64,000 nt of DNA, from positions 14,885,001 to 14,949,000 of the forward strand of contig JANTQA010000070.1 of NCBI GenBank assembly GCA_027625915.1, read 5' to 3'. The notes below the pieces were generated by a model. The model searched no databases and was not told the DNA's origin. It was given only the letters and a program-made list of their open reading frames with translations. Made by a program: the position numbers and the translations under genes. Below, piece by piece: positions 45,688 to 56,840 of the stretch (the first letter of the stretch is position 1; each line of letters opens with the position of its first letter). Origin of the DNA: Anaeramoeba flamelloides. Taxonomy: Eukaryota; Metamonada; Anaeramoebidae.

Positions 45688-47570
45688 TATTATGAAAAAA
45701 AACAAATATTTAAGTATTGTTTCAGAGCCTCAAGCTCATGGAATAATATGCTGAGTATTTTTAGGTTCTTCTTTGGGGATTGAAAATATGGGTACCGTTT
45801 TTATTGTCCATTTAATTAAAAATGAAAAATATTGGGTTCAAAAAAAATTGTAAAAACTCACTTTACAAACCAACTGATTTTTTTCTCAATGTCAATCTAA
45901 CTAACCCCTTATGAAATTAGTTTTGTTATTGTTCATTTTTTCAGGATCTTGGTTAGTAATTGCATTTGAATTTATGCAGTATCCTGAAACATTACAATAA
46001 AAATTTGGAAATTTTTAATTGTTTTTCCTTTTTGAAATTTTTATGCTCAAGCTTTGAAATAAGATTTTTATGAAGTCGGTTGTTAATGTACTCTGTAAAA
46101 TTAGTTGTTCTTCCAAATATTCTTTTATCGTGGAATGTTTTAAAAGCAACAATTCGAAGATTTATAAAAATGGAAATTGAAATAAAAATTTATATAGATT
46201 AATATTCAAATTACAAACATGAAGGTTAAGGAATGAGTTTTTTATCGAAATACTTGATGAAACTTGTCCTCAATAAAAACATTCACTTATTTTGAAAAAA
46301 AAAAAAAAAAAAATTTGGTTTATTATGGATACTTTACAATCCCAATCATAATTTTTACCCTCATTGAAAGTTCTTCTCAAAAAGTGGTGACAATTTTTCA
46401 TGGTTAATTAATATTAGGGTTAATCAGATCATCATTGTTTGAATCTTGAAAGCTATGGTTGAAAGAAAAAAGATTTTGGATTCAAATTGAAAATCTACAA
46501 AAGAGGAAAAGAATAGCCATTCGAAAAGAAATCCTGAAATTTTCTCTCAACTAATTACATTCTGAAAAATTTCATCTCTTAATATGTTACATCTTCAATA
46601 ATCCCTATAAATTGTTTGTCTTGAATCACTGATGGTTATATCATGATATACAATTTTTTTTTCAACTTGTATAAAAAAAAACTACTTTAAAATTACAACA
46701 GCTAAACATATTTTTTGAGGGTTAAATATTTTTCTTATCAATTACCGAAGGTCTTTTAGAATATTAGTATCTGTTTTGTTGAAAAATTTATATTTCAACA
46801 GCATTAGCAGTTTTACTTTCAATTACGATTGCAAATAAATTATTTCAATAAACACAAATGATTTTTCTTTGTGATTGAAAAATGTTATTTTCTTGGTGTA
46901 CTGGATTGTATCGTCTCATTGTTATTAATATTGTTGATTAATTAGATCTTTTCTTCAATTGAAAAAATTTTGCAAAATATGATAATGCAAGTAAATAATA
47001 ATTATCCTGTCACTCAATTGATTCATAGGTTCAATGAAAAAACATCTAAACTAATCACCCGCTTCCAAAATATATATCAACCGTTTCTTCACTAAAATAT
47101 GTAACAGTTTTTAATTATCACTCCCAAATCAAATATTCTCCCAAGGTTCTTTTGTTTCTTGAAGGACTTATTCCTTTTGTTTGAACTTATTCAAATAATC
47201 AGATGGTAATTTGATTTTTCAACTGCAATGTTTATTTTCTATATGATTGGTGAATTATCCCAAAACAAATTTTCCAAAATAGAATTATCTTCAAATGATT
47301 TGTGAGATTTCAATTAAAATTCGGGTTACTGAAACGAACATTTCATTCCTTTGATTTTTCAAATAATAATATTTTGAGTGACACAAACTCTTTAAACTTT
47401 AGATAATTCATAAAATCTTCAAATATATCTCAATGTATTTTATTTTGAATAACTTTTAAAAAAGTTTCTGATTTTTAGAAAATGTGAAAAATCTCTTTTT
47501 CCAAAAAGAAAACACAAAATTCTTTCATTTTTTTTTATTTATCTTTTATTTCTTTTTTCAAAATCTACCA
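45688..47570. other. Non-coding region upstream of lipase gene
   Basis: About 1.9 kb without a supported gene. The last 60 bases before the ATG are pyrimidine-rich (TTTCATTTTTTTTTATTTAT), as expected for a 5' leader or an intron end. No clear promoter element. Confidence 0.4.
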
Positions 47571-48764
47571 ATGAGTGAATTAGATCTAAATCCTAAGCGT
47601 TTGCTTGAACTCGCCAAATTTGCTGAGGCTGTATATAACGTTAATTCGAACACTAATACATTTTTTGATCACAAAGTGATCGATAAACACCATTCTGTTT
47701 CCTATTTAGATGGACAAGTAACATGGATTCTTACACGCAAAGATGAAACTGTCTATTTGATTATTCGAGGTACCACATCCACCACCGATATTCTTACAGA
47801 CTTGGCTGCAACTCAAATAAAATGTGACATGATTGGTATGCCCAAGTCATGGGGTCACACAGGGATGGTTGCCCAGGCGCTATTTGTCCTTAACACCATT
47901 AAAAATCACATCAAAAACGGTATCATTCTTTCAAATAAAAACGAAAGGCTGATCGTTTGCGGCCATTCTTTAGGTGCAAGCGTTTCTTCTTTAGTGACGC
48001 TGTCATTGCGAGCCCAATACAATGGTTGTGACATTTCAGGCTATGGGTTCGCCACTGCGCCTTGTTTAGACTGGGATACAGCCAACTGGTCCTATGATAA
48101 TGGCAACTTCTTGTCCATCGCGAATCTTAAAGATCCCGTCCCAAACGTGAGAATCAAATTAGGTGTACCTGGTAAGATACTATGGATGGAAAACGCTTGG
48201 CAGGAAAATGTCAATTTAATGAATGCAAATGATTTTTGGTCCAAGAGCTGGTTTCACCCAGAGTGTGCTAATCATCACAAAATAGAGAAATATATCGAAT
48301 CGATCAACAAGTTAATTCAAATCAATTGGCGCTATGTTTCAAACAACAAAGTATTTCAAAACGATAATGTTTACCACATCAAGGGATCATATAAAAACGA
48401 ACAAGGTAAATTCGTCACTATAAACGGCGATGGTTGGTGTTCACACAGTAACCAATCTGCCCGTGATAGTCAATGGAAATTCGAACCCATCAGAAATGGT
48501 ATTTATCGAATCAAATCCAACATTGGCAAGTATCAAGGCAATTATGTACTCAGCTTTCGATCAGGCACTGGTGCAGTTGGAATGTATAGTAATGGGGGCA
48601 CCGAATGGCAGCTGATTTATTCTCATGAAAATAAGTACTACGTCCAATGTAACAACCAGAGCAAGGCAGGCTGTTGGTTATCCCGTAGCAATAGAAACTG
48701 GTGCTATCTTTACAATAACAAGAAAGATGCCAGCTTGTATGAGATCATTCCAATGAACAAATAA
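47571..48764 (+). CDS. Class 3 (alpha/beta-hydrolase) lipase with C-terminal Trp/Cys-rich module
   Basis: First ATG of the frame, 47571 (MSELDLNPKRLLELAKFAEAVYN); the frame is open upstream but only through T-rich sequence without an ATG. 397 residues, no frameshift or intron. Lipase part, residues 1-260: an oxyanion-side strand VYLIIRGTTSTTD, nucleophile elbow VCGHSLGAS (Ser133), LKDPVPNV with Asp188, and HPECANHHKIEKY with the likely catalytic His among His235/236. All agree with the lipase class 3 triad, so hydrolysis of glyceride or phospholipid esters is likely. Residues about 268-395 form a separate module (GWCSHS, SQWKFEP, GAVGMYSNGGTEW, NRNWCYLYN) shared with the pore-forming protein at 54805. 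No signal peptide from this ATG. Its G+C is much higher than the flanks. Substrate and secretion are unknown. Confidence 0.88.
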   Translation: MSELDLNPKRLLELAKFAEAVYNVNSNTNTFFDHKVIDKHHSVSYLDGQVTWILTRKDETVYLIIRGTTSTTDILTDLAATQIKCDMIGMPKSWGHTGMVAQALFVLNTIKNHIKNGIILSNKNERLIVCGHSLGASVSSLVTLSLRAQYNGCDISGYGFATAPCLDWDTANWSYDNGNFLSIANLKDPVPNVRIKLGVPGKILWMENAWQENVNLMNANDFWSKSWFHPECANHHKIEKYIESINKLIQINWRYVSNNKVFQNDNVYHIKGSYKNEQGKFVTINGDGWCSHSNQSARDSQWKFEPIRNGIYRIKSNIGKYQGNYVLSFRSGTGAVGMYSNGGTEWQLIYSHENKYYVQCNNQSKAGCWLSRSNRNWCYLYNNKKDASLYEIIPMNK

Positions 48765-49196
48765 ATTATTTTTTATCTGCTCAAAATCAAAGAAAACAAT
48801 TGCACATCATTCCAAAAGATTTTTTTTTTACATACAGTTTACTTTTTAATTCAACCTTATCGGCTCTCTTTAACTGGGTGATCGTTTTTTAAAATAAAAG
48901 CAGATACAATTTTTTTTTTTTTTTATTTTTTTTTATCCTCATCCAAGATCGACTTTAAACGAACATAGTTTTTGAAAAATTGTTTTTATTTTTAAAATTT
49001 ATAATGGTTTAAGGTTGTTGTCATCCATATAGATTTTAATAAGACTCAACAACACCAATTACTGGATACTCGAAAAACAATTTTTGGTAATAATATTATT
49101 GATTTTGAATGTAAAAAGGAAATAGACAAGTCTAAATATGAATGTTGTAAAAAATAGAGATTTTTTATAACAAAAAGGATTTTAGAGAACAATATA
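48765..49196. other. 3' region of lipase gene and spacer
   Basis: No gene. AATAAA overlaps the stop codon, and another AATAAA-like run (AAAATAAAAG) lies near 48892; a poly-T tract follows at 48910. Polyadenylation site not determinable. Confidence 0.4.
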
Positions 49197-49575
49197 CAGC
49201 CGTTCCAAGGTTACCATGAATTTTTTAGAATATCAAGTTTGATATATTGATTTATTATTCCAAGTTCAGAATAAGAAAAATCATATGAATAAAAAAATAT
49301 AAATGAATGGGTTCATATTTGAAGATTATATTTCACCAATTGAAATTGCTGTTTTTGATCTTATAGTAAGAAGGTAATCGTACATTTTTCTACTATTCTT
49401 AGACCAATGTAGAGATCTTTAAAATTTGAGGAGACTGTCCTATGCATAATCCGCAAATATGAACTCATTTAGTCATTATTTTTTAATCAAACTTTGTTAT
49501 TGTGAACATTGAAAAAACAATCAAAATATCAAACTTGATATTCAACAAAAATTCATGGTAGACTTGGAAAGACAG
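49197..49575. mobile_element. TIR element family 6, copy 1
   Basis: Left end CAGCCGTTCCAAGGTTACCA, right end TGGTAGACTTGGAAAGACAG, TA borders, 379 bp. Each arm also contains the palindrome ATATCAAGTTTGATAT, so secondary hairpins form inside the main inverted repeat. Confidence 0.8.
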
Positions 49576-49732
49576 TATTATTGAAATAGGACTTAAAAAC
49601 TCCTTTTATGAGACATCAGAGCCAAAATGTGGATTTTTTAATAAAAAAACATTTTCACTTTATTCAAAAAAAGAGAAATTATATCAAAGTTGGAAAAAAA
49701 TTTCTTCTTACAGCTAAATATACTACCCTTTT

Positions 49733-50101
49733 CAAGTATACCATGAATTTTTGTTGAATATCAAGTTTGATATTTTGATTCATTATTCCAAGTTCAGAAT
49801 AAGAAAGCTATTTTGAAAAAAACAATCCAGAAATGAATTCATTTGAAAAACCATATGACCAATAGATTTTCCTTGACTTTTATCTTACAGTTTGAAGGTG
49901 GGTGTACATGTTTCTACTATTCTTTATCCAATTTAGAAACAATGAAAATTTGAGGAGATTGTCATACATAAAATCTTGAAATATGAACTTATTCAACAAA
50001 CATTCTTATTTTTTCATTGAACTTTCTTATACTGATTTACAAAAAAGAATCAAAATATCAAACTTGATATTCAAAAAAATTCATGTAGCTTGGAAAGACT
50101 G
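49733..50101. mobile_element. TIR element family 6, copy 2
   Basis: 369 bp in the same orientation as copy 1 and 157 bp downstream. Ends CTACCCTTTTCAAGTATACC and GTAGCTTGGAAAGACTG, the same AATATCAAGTTTGATATT palindrome in both arms, TA borders. Confidence 0.8.
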
Positions 50102-52662
50102 TATATATTAGATTTTTGAAATTTACGATCAAATTCAAAAATTCTTTTCTAAAAAAAAACACAACATAATCCATGGTTAATGTCATTATAGATTTCTATT
50201 TTAGATAACAAAATTTCAATAGTTAGGAAAGGATTTAGAATACTTAGAAGAGAAAGGAAAGGCAAAGAAAGCAAAATCTATTTCCATTAAAAGTATGGAG
50301 AAACTTAACCTTTTTTTATCTGAGAAAATATCGGACAAGACTCCTTTTTGTGCTTAAAACAATTTGTACCAAATAAAAAAATCCGAAATAAACTTCGAAA
50401 ATGCTTTATAATTTGTGAAGATCTATTCTCTCGGTATTCTTTAATGTCAATAATAATTTTTTTTTATTGAAAAAAAAAAAAAAAAACTATCCAATTACCT
50501 TCATGGAATGTGGGCCTTTATATCTTTATTTATCATACCCAATACAAGTTAAAAGGTGATTAAAATACTAAAATGGAAAGCGAAACATAAGGTACAGTTT
50601 TATATATATATATAATTCGCCCTATATCGTGAGGCATTGGTTGATTGATCTTGTTCAATTAAATCTATGTTTATACTTTTAGTTGCAAGAATTTTTGAAA
50701 AAATAAAATAAAAATTATATTAACAACTTCAAATTTTTTTTTTTCAACAATTTAAATTATGTGGTCAATTAATCAATGAGTAACAATCCTCTTGATCTTA
50801 TTGTGAAAATGAGATATGTTTTTTGGGTGACCAAAAACAATATATTTCCAATTTATATATATATATATATATATATATCTCCATGGACACCTTCTTGGAT
50901 TTTATTTGTTCTTTGTTGGAAAGTATTGCTTTTGAAACGAAGAAGAAATTTTTAAATAGAATTATTTATTTTTTATAATATTTGGATTCAAATATCAACA
51001 AATAAAACAAAGAAAGTTCAAATGAAATAAATAAATACAATTCGGGTTGATATTTATTCTTTATTATACTAATAATTCAGATAACCTTTTATAAATATTT
51101 TGATATTTTTTCAGTTTTTAAAAAGTGAAATTTTCTAATTTTCAAAAAATGAAAAAAAAATGTAAACATAGATCTGTTCATTTGATAAAAATTCTCATAG
51201 ATTTAATTCTTCTATCTTACTATTTTTTTAATAACAATTTTACAGAATATTTCAAATATATATATTCCTTTTTTGAATTTTCACAATTAAATTACATTTT
51301 TTCATATTTTCTTAAAGATAATTTTTTTTCTAAAGTTGAAGTTTCAATATAAAATAAATTCATAATTTTATAATTTTCAAAGTGTCTGAAAAATCTCATT
51401 TTTACAAAAATTTTCATTAAATTTGAGGTAATTTTTGTTTTTTTATCATCTAAAATGATTAATATTTTTAATTTTAAGTGTAATATCTAAAAAGAATCAA
51501 AAATTTTTCATTAGTATACAATATAAGAAATCGAAACTGTTGTTTATGATATGATGAAAATAACAACATACAAAGAAAAAAAAATTTTATAATTATAGAA
51601 ATATAATCATAATATTTATTAACTTTTTCTAAACAATTGTAAAAACAATACTATCTTACTGAAATAATCTTTTTCATTGGGTTTGATTTTATTTAATCCT
51701 TTTAAGCGGATTTGTATGGGTTTATTCTTTTGATTTTTGTATTCTCATTATTTTCAATTTTTTATTTCTTTTCAAACAACTTCATTTGTTAATCAAAATT
51801 TAATTGGAGTTTGTTTTTTTTAAATAATATCTGATACAACGGTAAAACTGATCTCCTTTTAGCAGTATAATATATAGATAAAATCTTTTTATGAGTGAAA
51901 AAAAAAAAAAAAAAAAAAAAAAAGCATTTCATCCAAAAAACACAAAATTGTATTACCTCAATTTTGTAACGAGTATTATTATTTTAGATCAAATAAAAAA
52001 TTCTAACCCTAACCTCTCCAAAATAAAATTATATTTACAAAAAAATAAACAAACAACATATTGTTCAATAGTTTGGAATTTTTATTAATTAGAACTTCAT
52101 AAGTCCAAAAAAACTAAAGATGATAAACTTTAAAAATTGGAAATACAAAAAGTAGATCTTTTTATAAAAGTGTGTTTATTTATATTGAAATATAATATGA
52201 ATTGTTCTTAATACACTCAGAAACTTTATATTTTTGTCAAATACAATCTTTGATTAACAGACAGCTTCTTCAATTTGTTCCAATGTCTAATATTTCTCTG
52301 TTCTCAAGCATGAAGATAATGATATCAAAAAATAGAGTTTTTTTTTTTTTTCACTAAATACTATTTTTACAGACAAATATAGCTGTTTCATATGGTAGAC
52401 ACAAATCAATGGATGTTAATATATATTTTATCAGATCCATATCTTTAAAGAACTTTTTTGAAAAATCGCTTTAAAAAATGGTAGATTTTATTTTGAAAGT
52501 CGAAAATTGTATTGGAACAAATATAAATTTGAAAAATCATTTGGGGAATAATATTGTTTGCGAAATAGAAACGAAAAAAGGACTTAATTACCAAAATAAA
52601 AGTATCAGTAATTTTCATTTATATTTCCAAATCTCAAAAATCAAAAATCAAAGAAATAACTA
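50102..52662. other. Non-coding region
   Basis: About 2.5 kb without a supported gene. (TA)n lies at about 50600-50616 and 50856-50878, poly-A at 50470-50486 and 51899-51923. AAAATAGAGTTTTTTTTTTTTTT near 52330 resembles arms of the inverted repeat at 56841. Open frames at 51125 and 51891 are short and A/T-driven. Confidence 0.4.
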
Positions 52663-52893
52663 CTGTTAATTGTCAAATAAAAAGAACAAAATTTTCATTC
52701 AACTTTCCAAAAAAAACATCTCATGAATAAAAATAAATTATCCAAAGATCCCTAATTCTAAAAGGGAAATTATTAATTTAACTTGACGTTTTGATTTTAA
52801 GAATTAAAAATTTGATATTTTACAGGATTTAATACAATTTTTTTTTTGAAAGCTAAATGAAAATTTTGTTCAATTTATTTTGCAACAAATAGT
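52663..52893. mobile_element. TIR element family 4, copy 2
   Basis: Ends CTGTTAATTGTCAAATAAA and TTTATTTTGCAACAAATAG, TA borders, 231 bp. Interior matches the nested copy at 44579 (CATCTC..GAATAA, AAATTATTAATTTAA, TTTTTTGAAAGCTAAATGAA). Confidence 0.8.
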
Positions 52894-53138
52894 AAAGACA
52901 AAAACCACAGAAGAAAACAAAATAGTATTGATTTATGAAATAAAAGAGTTTAAAATTTTGGTTGAAAATAATTCTTTTTTGGAATTTTTTTTTGGAAAAT
53001 AACTGAAAAGTATGTTCACTTTCTTTTTCAACGATTAATACTTCCTAATTTGCATTTAAATATTCGTGGATTCAATTTGAGTCATTTCTAATTATTCTAA
53101 AAACAGATTTCTATTGAAAAAAAAAAAATTCTAATTTA

Positions 53139-53614
53139 CAGTTGTGTAACTAATCCGTGTTATTGAATTTAACCCATTACAAAAATTTTACCCATGTTTA
53201 AGTTATTGATTAACTTGGTATGAAAAAGAAACCTGTTAATCAGTTTTAAACAACTCATAAACATGTTATTGGGTTCTTTAAATAAATTTTAAAAAAGAAT
53301 TATGAAGATACTGAAAGATTAAAATGTAATTTTTTGACAAAAAAAATGAGAATAATTTCATTTTTAGAATTTTTATTAAAACACTCTTTTATTCTCTCAA
53401 ATTTTGAGAATATCCCGAAATATTTGAAACAAAATTATTAAATATTTATAAATCCATTGATTTAATTCAAGATTGAACAACAAAAGAAGGTTTGAATCTA
53501 AACCAAGTATTTACACATGAATTTTAAAGCCAAAAACAGAAGCTTCCAAGAAAAACATGGGATATATTGTTCTTAGGGGTTAGAGGTCATCAAAACGGGT
53601 TATTTACACCACTG
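53139..53614. mobile_element. TIR element family 3, copy 2 (inverted, no nested insertion)
   Basis: Left end CAGTTGTGTAACTAATCCGT, right end ACGGGTTATTTACACCACTG, TA borders, 476 bp. Reverse complement of 44472-45172 without the 222-bp insertion, which gives an empty site. Confidence 0.85.
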
Positions 53615-54404
53615 TATTTAGATCTCTTCTTCTTGTTTGTAAACTACTGGAGGAATATAATCGAAAAAGATTGTGGAAACTTTTTTTTAAAGGTTGTAAT
53701 CAATACATTTTGTATGTTGGAAATATTTATTTTCTGAGATAAATAATTTTTTGGGAATACTTTTTTTTAAGTTTACTTTTTTTTTTTGAAGATTTGATAG
53801 AATTTAAAAAAACAAACCCAAAAGTTACTGTTCTGTTTAAGTTGTTGCGAGTTGTTTTTGAGACAATAAATTCCTTTACTTTTTCTAAAAAAGTTTAACT
53901 TTTTTTAATGCAACTTTTGAAAAAAAAACAAAATCGAAAATCCAGTTGAAAAAAAAAAAAAAAAAAAAAAAAAAATTAACAGCAAATTAACTTTATTGGG
54001 GATAAAACTTTGTGAATAGGAATTAAGTTGTTCAAAATTTTAAAAATTAGAGGTTCCCAAGTTATGAACAAGACACTTTTTACTAATTGTTGTAAAATAA
54101 AACGGAAAAAAATTTTCAATTTGCTGTTAGAAAAATTATTTGCAATTATTTTAGAAAAATGCAAATTTTTAAAGTAATTAAGAGGTTTTATTACTGTCTT
54201 TAGTTCTATTCATTTCAATATAATTGAATAAAATTTTTCACTTTGCCTTACCAAAATAAAAAAAAAAAAAAAAAAAAAAACTACATCAAAAGTTCCATTC
54301 GGTAACTACCTAACCAATCAAAATTAATACTACAAAATATTATATTTTTGAAAAGAGATTATTCAACAATTTTTGGAAAGCAAGATGAAAAATTTGTTAA
54401 GGTA
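53615..54404. other. Non-coding spacer
   Basis: Poly-A at 53949-53974 and 54257-54280. No gene supported. Confidence 0.4.
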
Positions 54405-54618
54405 CTGTTAAATTCTAATAACCTCTAAAATTTTTTATTTCATTTCCCTTGCTTTCTGAGTAAAAATTAAAAAACTAACAGAAGAAACACGGGAAACTTA
54501 TCTCTATTAAGTTTGGTGAATAATTTTTAAAATTATTTGATAATTACTAAATATTTAGTAATAATGAAAATTGGAAAATCAAATAATAATCTAATTTTTC
54601 AGATTTGGAATATATCAG
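54405..54618. mobile_element. Short TIR element family 5, copy 2
   Basis: Starts CTGTTAAATTCTAATAACC and ends ATTTGGAATATATCAG, TA borders. Inverted relative to the copy at 45480. It lies about 190 bp upstream of the pore-forming gene. Confidence 0.7.
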
Positions 54619-54804
54619 TAACTTTGCAAAATCAAAACAACTATTTGAAATCAACTTGATCTATTAATACAAAACAGAAAATTTGTTGAGTTCAGTTGAT
54701 CTCACAATACAACTTTAAAAGTATCATTTCTTTTTAAAGTATTATTTTCTTTCTCATTGTTTTTTAAAATAATTCATATTTATTCTTGTGTCTTTATAAA
54801 AGTT

Positions 54805-55713
54805 ATGACAATTTATACAGGACTAAATTACCATCTCAAAGGATCTCGTGAAAATGAAGAACCAATGCATGTTACAGTTAATAAAGAGGGGTGGTGTCTT
54901 CATAGCCAAGAGCATAAAAAATATTCACAGTGGGTTTTCTATCCCCAAGGCAATGACGAGTATACTATCAAATCAACGATAGGTAATTATCAGGAAACAT
55001 GGAATTTGGGTTTTAGGAACCCAACTCGAGCTGTTGGTATGTACAAAAACGGTGGCTCCAGATGGAAGTTTGAACATATTGAGGGTGATTGGTACTACAT
55101 CATACTTTGCAATAAGAAATACGCAGGGTATTACCTCTCACGTTCGAAGAAAAATTGGTGCTACCTTTATTCAAAAAGAAGCAAGGCTGCCAAATATCAT
55201 ATTGAATTAGTCACACCTTGGAAAGTTACAAATATCGATTTTGATATTTCCATCAAGCCCACAATTTCAAAGCCAATTGCTTCAGAAACTACTGTCGAAG
55301 AGAATAATACCTCGCTTCAACAATCAAACACATTTGAATTTGAAAAAACAATCTCGACAAGAAAGGAATTTGTCCAAACAAGTGGGTTCAGCATAGGCGC
55401 AAGCACAGAGTTTGATGCAAAAATGCCAATCGTAGCTGGTGGGAAAGTTACTTTATCGGCAGAGGTCTCCCATGAAACAACAGAAACCGACGAAGAAGCA
55501 CAATCAACCACAATCAGAATGAGTAGAGAATGTATAACACCACCCTTTTCGAAAACTACTGCATCATTAGTAATTTTAAAATCTTCTGCAAAGATCCCTT
55601 ATACCATCACATATGAAAATGGGAACCTTACACGTGAATCCAAAGGATTTTTACAACTTGAAAATATTACTCAAACAAAAATTAAACTTGAAGAAGAATC
55701 TTTAAACAAATAA
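54805..55713 (+). CDS. Aerolysin-like (ETX/MTX2/natterin-type) beta-pore-forming protein with N-terminal Trp/Cys-rich module
   Basis: First ATG of the frame (MTIYTGLNYHLKGS); the earlier in-frame start is TTG. About 302 residues, uninterrupted. Residues about 4-135 are the module shared with the lipase at 47571: GWCLHSQEH, SQWVFYP, GNYQETWNLGFR, RAVGMYKNGGSRW, KKNWCYLYS. Residues about 175-298 resemble the aerolysin fold: EKTISTRKEFVQTSGFSIGA, an alternating polar/apolar Ser/Thr-rich stretch around PIVAGGKVTLSAEVSHET expected of the insertion hairpin, then ITPPFSKTTASLVILKS and AKIPYTITYENG. Members oligomerise on membranes and form beta-barrel pores, and the N-terminal module would supply target binding. 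No signal peptide from this ATG. Codon use and higher G+C match the lipase gene. Activity is inferred. Confidence 0.75.
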   Translation: MTIYTGLNYHLKGSRENEEPMHVTVNKEGWCLHSQEHKKYSQWVFYPQGNDEYTIKSTIGNYQETWNLGFRNPTRAVGMYKNGGSRWKFEHIEGDWYYIILCNKKYAGYYLSRSKKNWCYLYSKRSKAAKYHIELVTPWKVTNIDFDISIKPTISKPIASETTVEENNTSLQQSNTFEFEKTISTRKEFVQTSGFSIGASTEFDAKMPIVAGGKVTLSAEVSHETTETDEEAQSTTIRMSRECITPPFSKTTASLVILKSSAKIPYTITYENGNLTRESKGFLQLENITQTKIKLEEESLNK

Positions 55714-56840
55714 TTTGCTTTTTATGAATTTTTCATTTTTTTTTTTTTTTATACCTTTTTTATTTATCTGTTCTTTCAAACTCACTACCTATCAATTTAT
55801 TTTTGGTCTCTTCACTTTTAAGTCGAAGATAAAACGAGAAAAACATTCCACCTCATTTTTTTTTTTTTGTTATTTTTTTTTACGGCCCTTCCAACCCTAC
55901 CGTGAAAATTATCATACATATAAATTGATTCTTTATTCAATGTTTTTGATCTAATGAAATAAAAAATTCAGTTTCTATCATATCTTAAAACAAAAATTCC
56001 AATTTCTGTTACATCATAAAAGAAATTTGTTTTTTTTTATCAACAAACAAGTAAGTTCACTACACAAGTGTAAAATTTTTTTTCCTTATTTTAGAAAAAT
56101 TGAAATTTTTTTAAGAGTGAAAATCCGTTTCAAATCATAGTACCTAAATGAAACCTGAAGTCAATTTTCCAATATCTTGAATTTTTCGGTTTTTATTGCC
56201 AAAAAGTGAAAAAAATTCATTTTTTTTTCCTATTAAAATTACTAGAAAAAAATAATTAAAAATTTTTACAATTTTTTTTTTTCATTATTATTTTTTTTTT
56301 GAGTATTAAAAATTCCCAAAAGATATAATTTTGATTATAGTTTGATATAATGATATGTTATTGAAAACATTAACATTCTGTAACACATTATTAGTACGTA
56401 AAATTTAATAAAATTTAAAAAAAAAATATTACAATTAAAAAAAAAGTCAACAATAGTAAATATTTCACTTTCTGTATATATAGACATAAAAAAAATATCA
56501 TTTTTTTAAATAAACAGGATTTTTATTGATAGTTGATATTTATTGTACTGAATTGGAAGATTTTTTTTTTTTTGACATTTTCTTATAAAATTAAGATTTT
56601 TTACTTTTTTCTTTTTCAAGCCCCTTTTAACTTTTTTCACATAGACATTTTGATGGTTGCCCCAACAGGACAGAATACCTGAAATCTAAATCTTAAAAAA
56701 ATGTCAAAAAAAAATACAAAAAATTCTAAAATAAACTGGTTTGGCATCGATTGAAATTTTGTTGAAAAAAAATTCTACTTTTTTTGTGCAGCCGTTACCT
56801 CCTTTTAATTAATAATTTTCCAAATTTTCATTTACTCCTT
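55714..56840. other. Non-coding region
   Basis: T-rich 3' flank of the pore-forming gene, then about 1 kb without a gene. ACGGCCCTTCCAACCCTACC at about 55883 is a G+C-richer island without a recognised role. Confidence 0.4.

Noticed and set aside
47484..47570. Hydrophobic N-terminal extension of the lipase that looks like a signal peptide
   Set aside because: It would need a GTG start; the sequence is a pyrimidine-rich leader and the first ATG is 47571. A spliced signal-peptide exon remains possible but unseen.
45173..54404. Large inverted segmental duplication around the lipase and pore-forming genes
   Set aside because: The two shared pieces (families 3 and 5) keep the same order while each is individually inverted, so independent element insertions explain them better.
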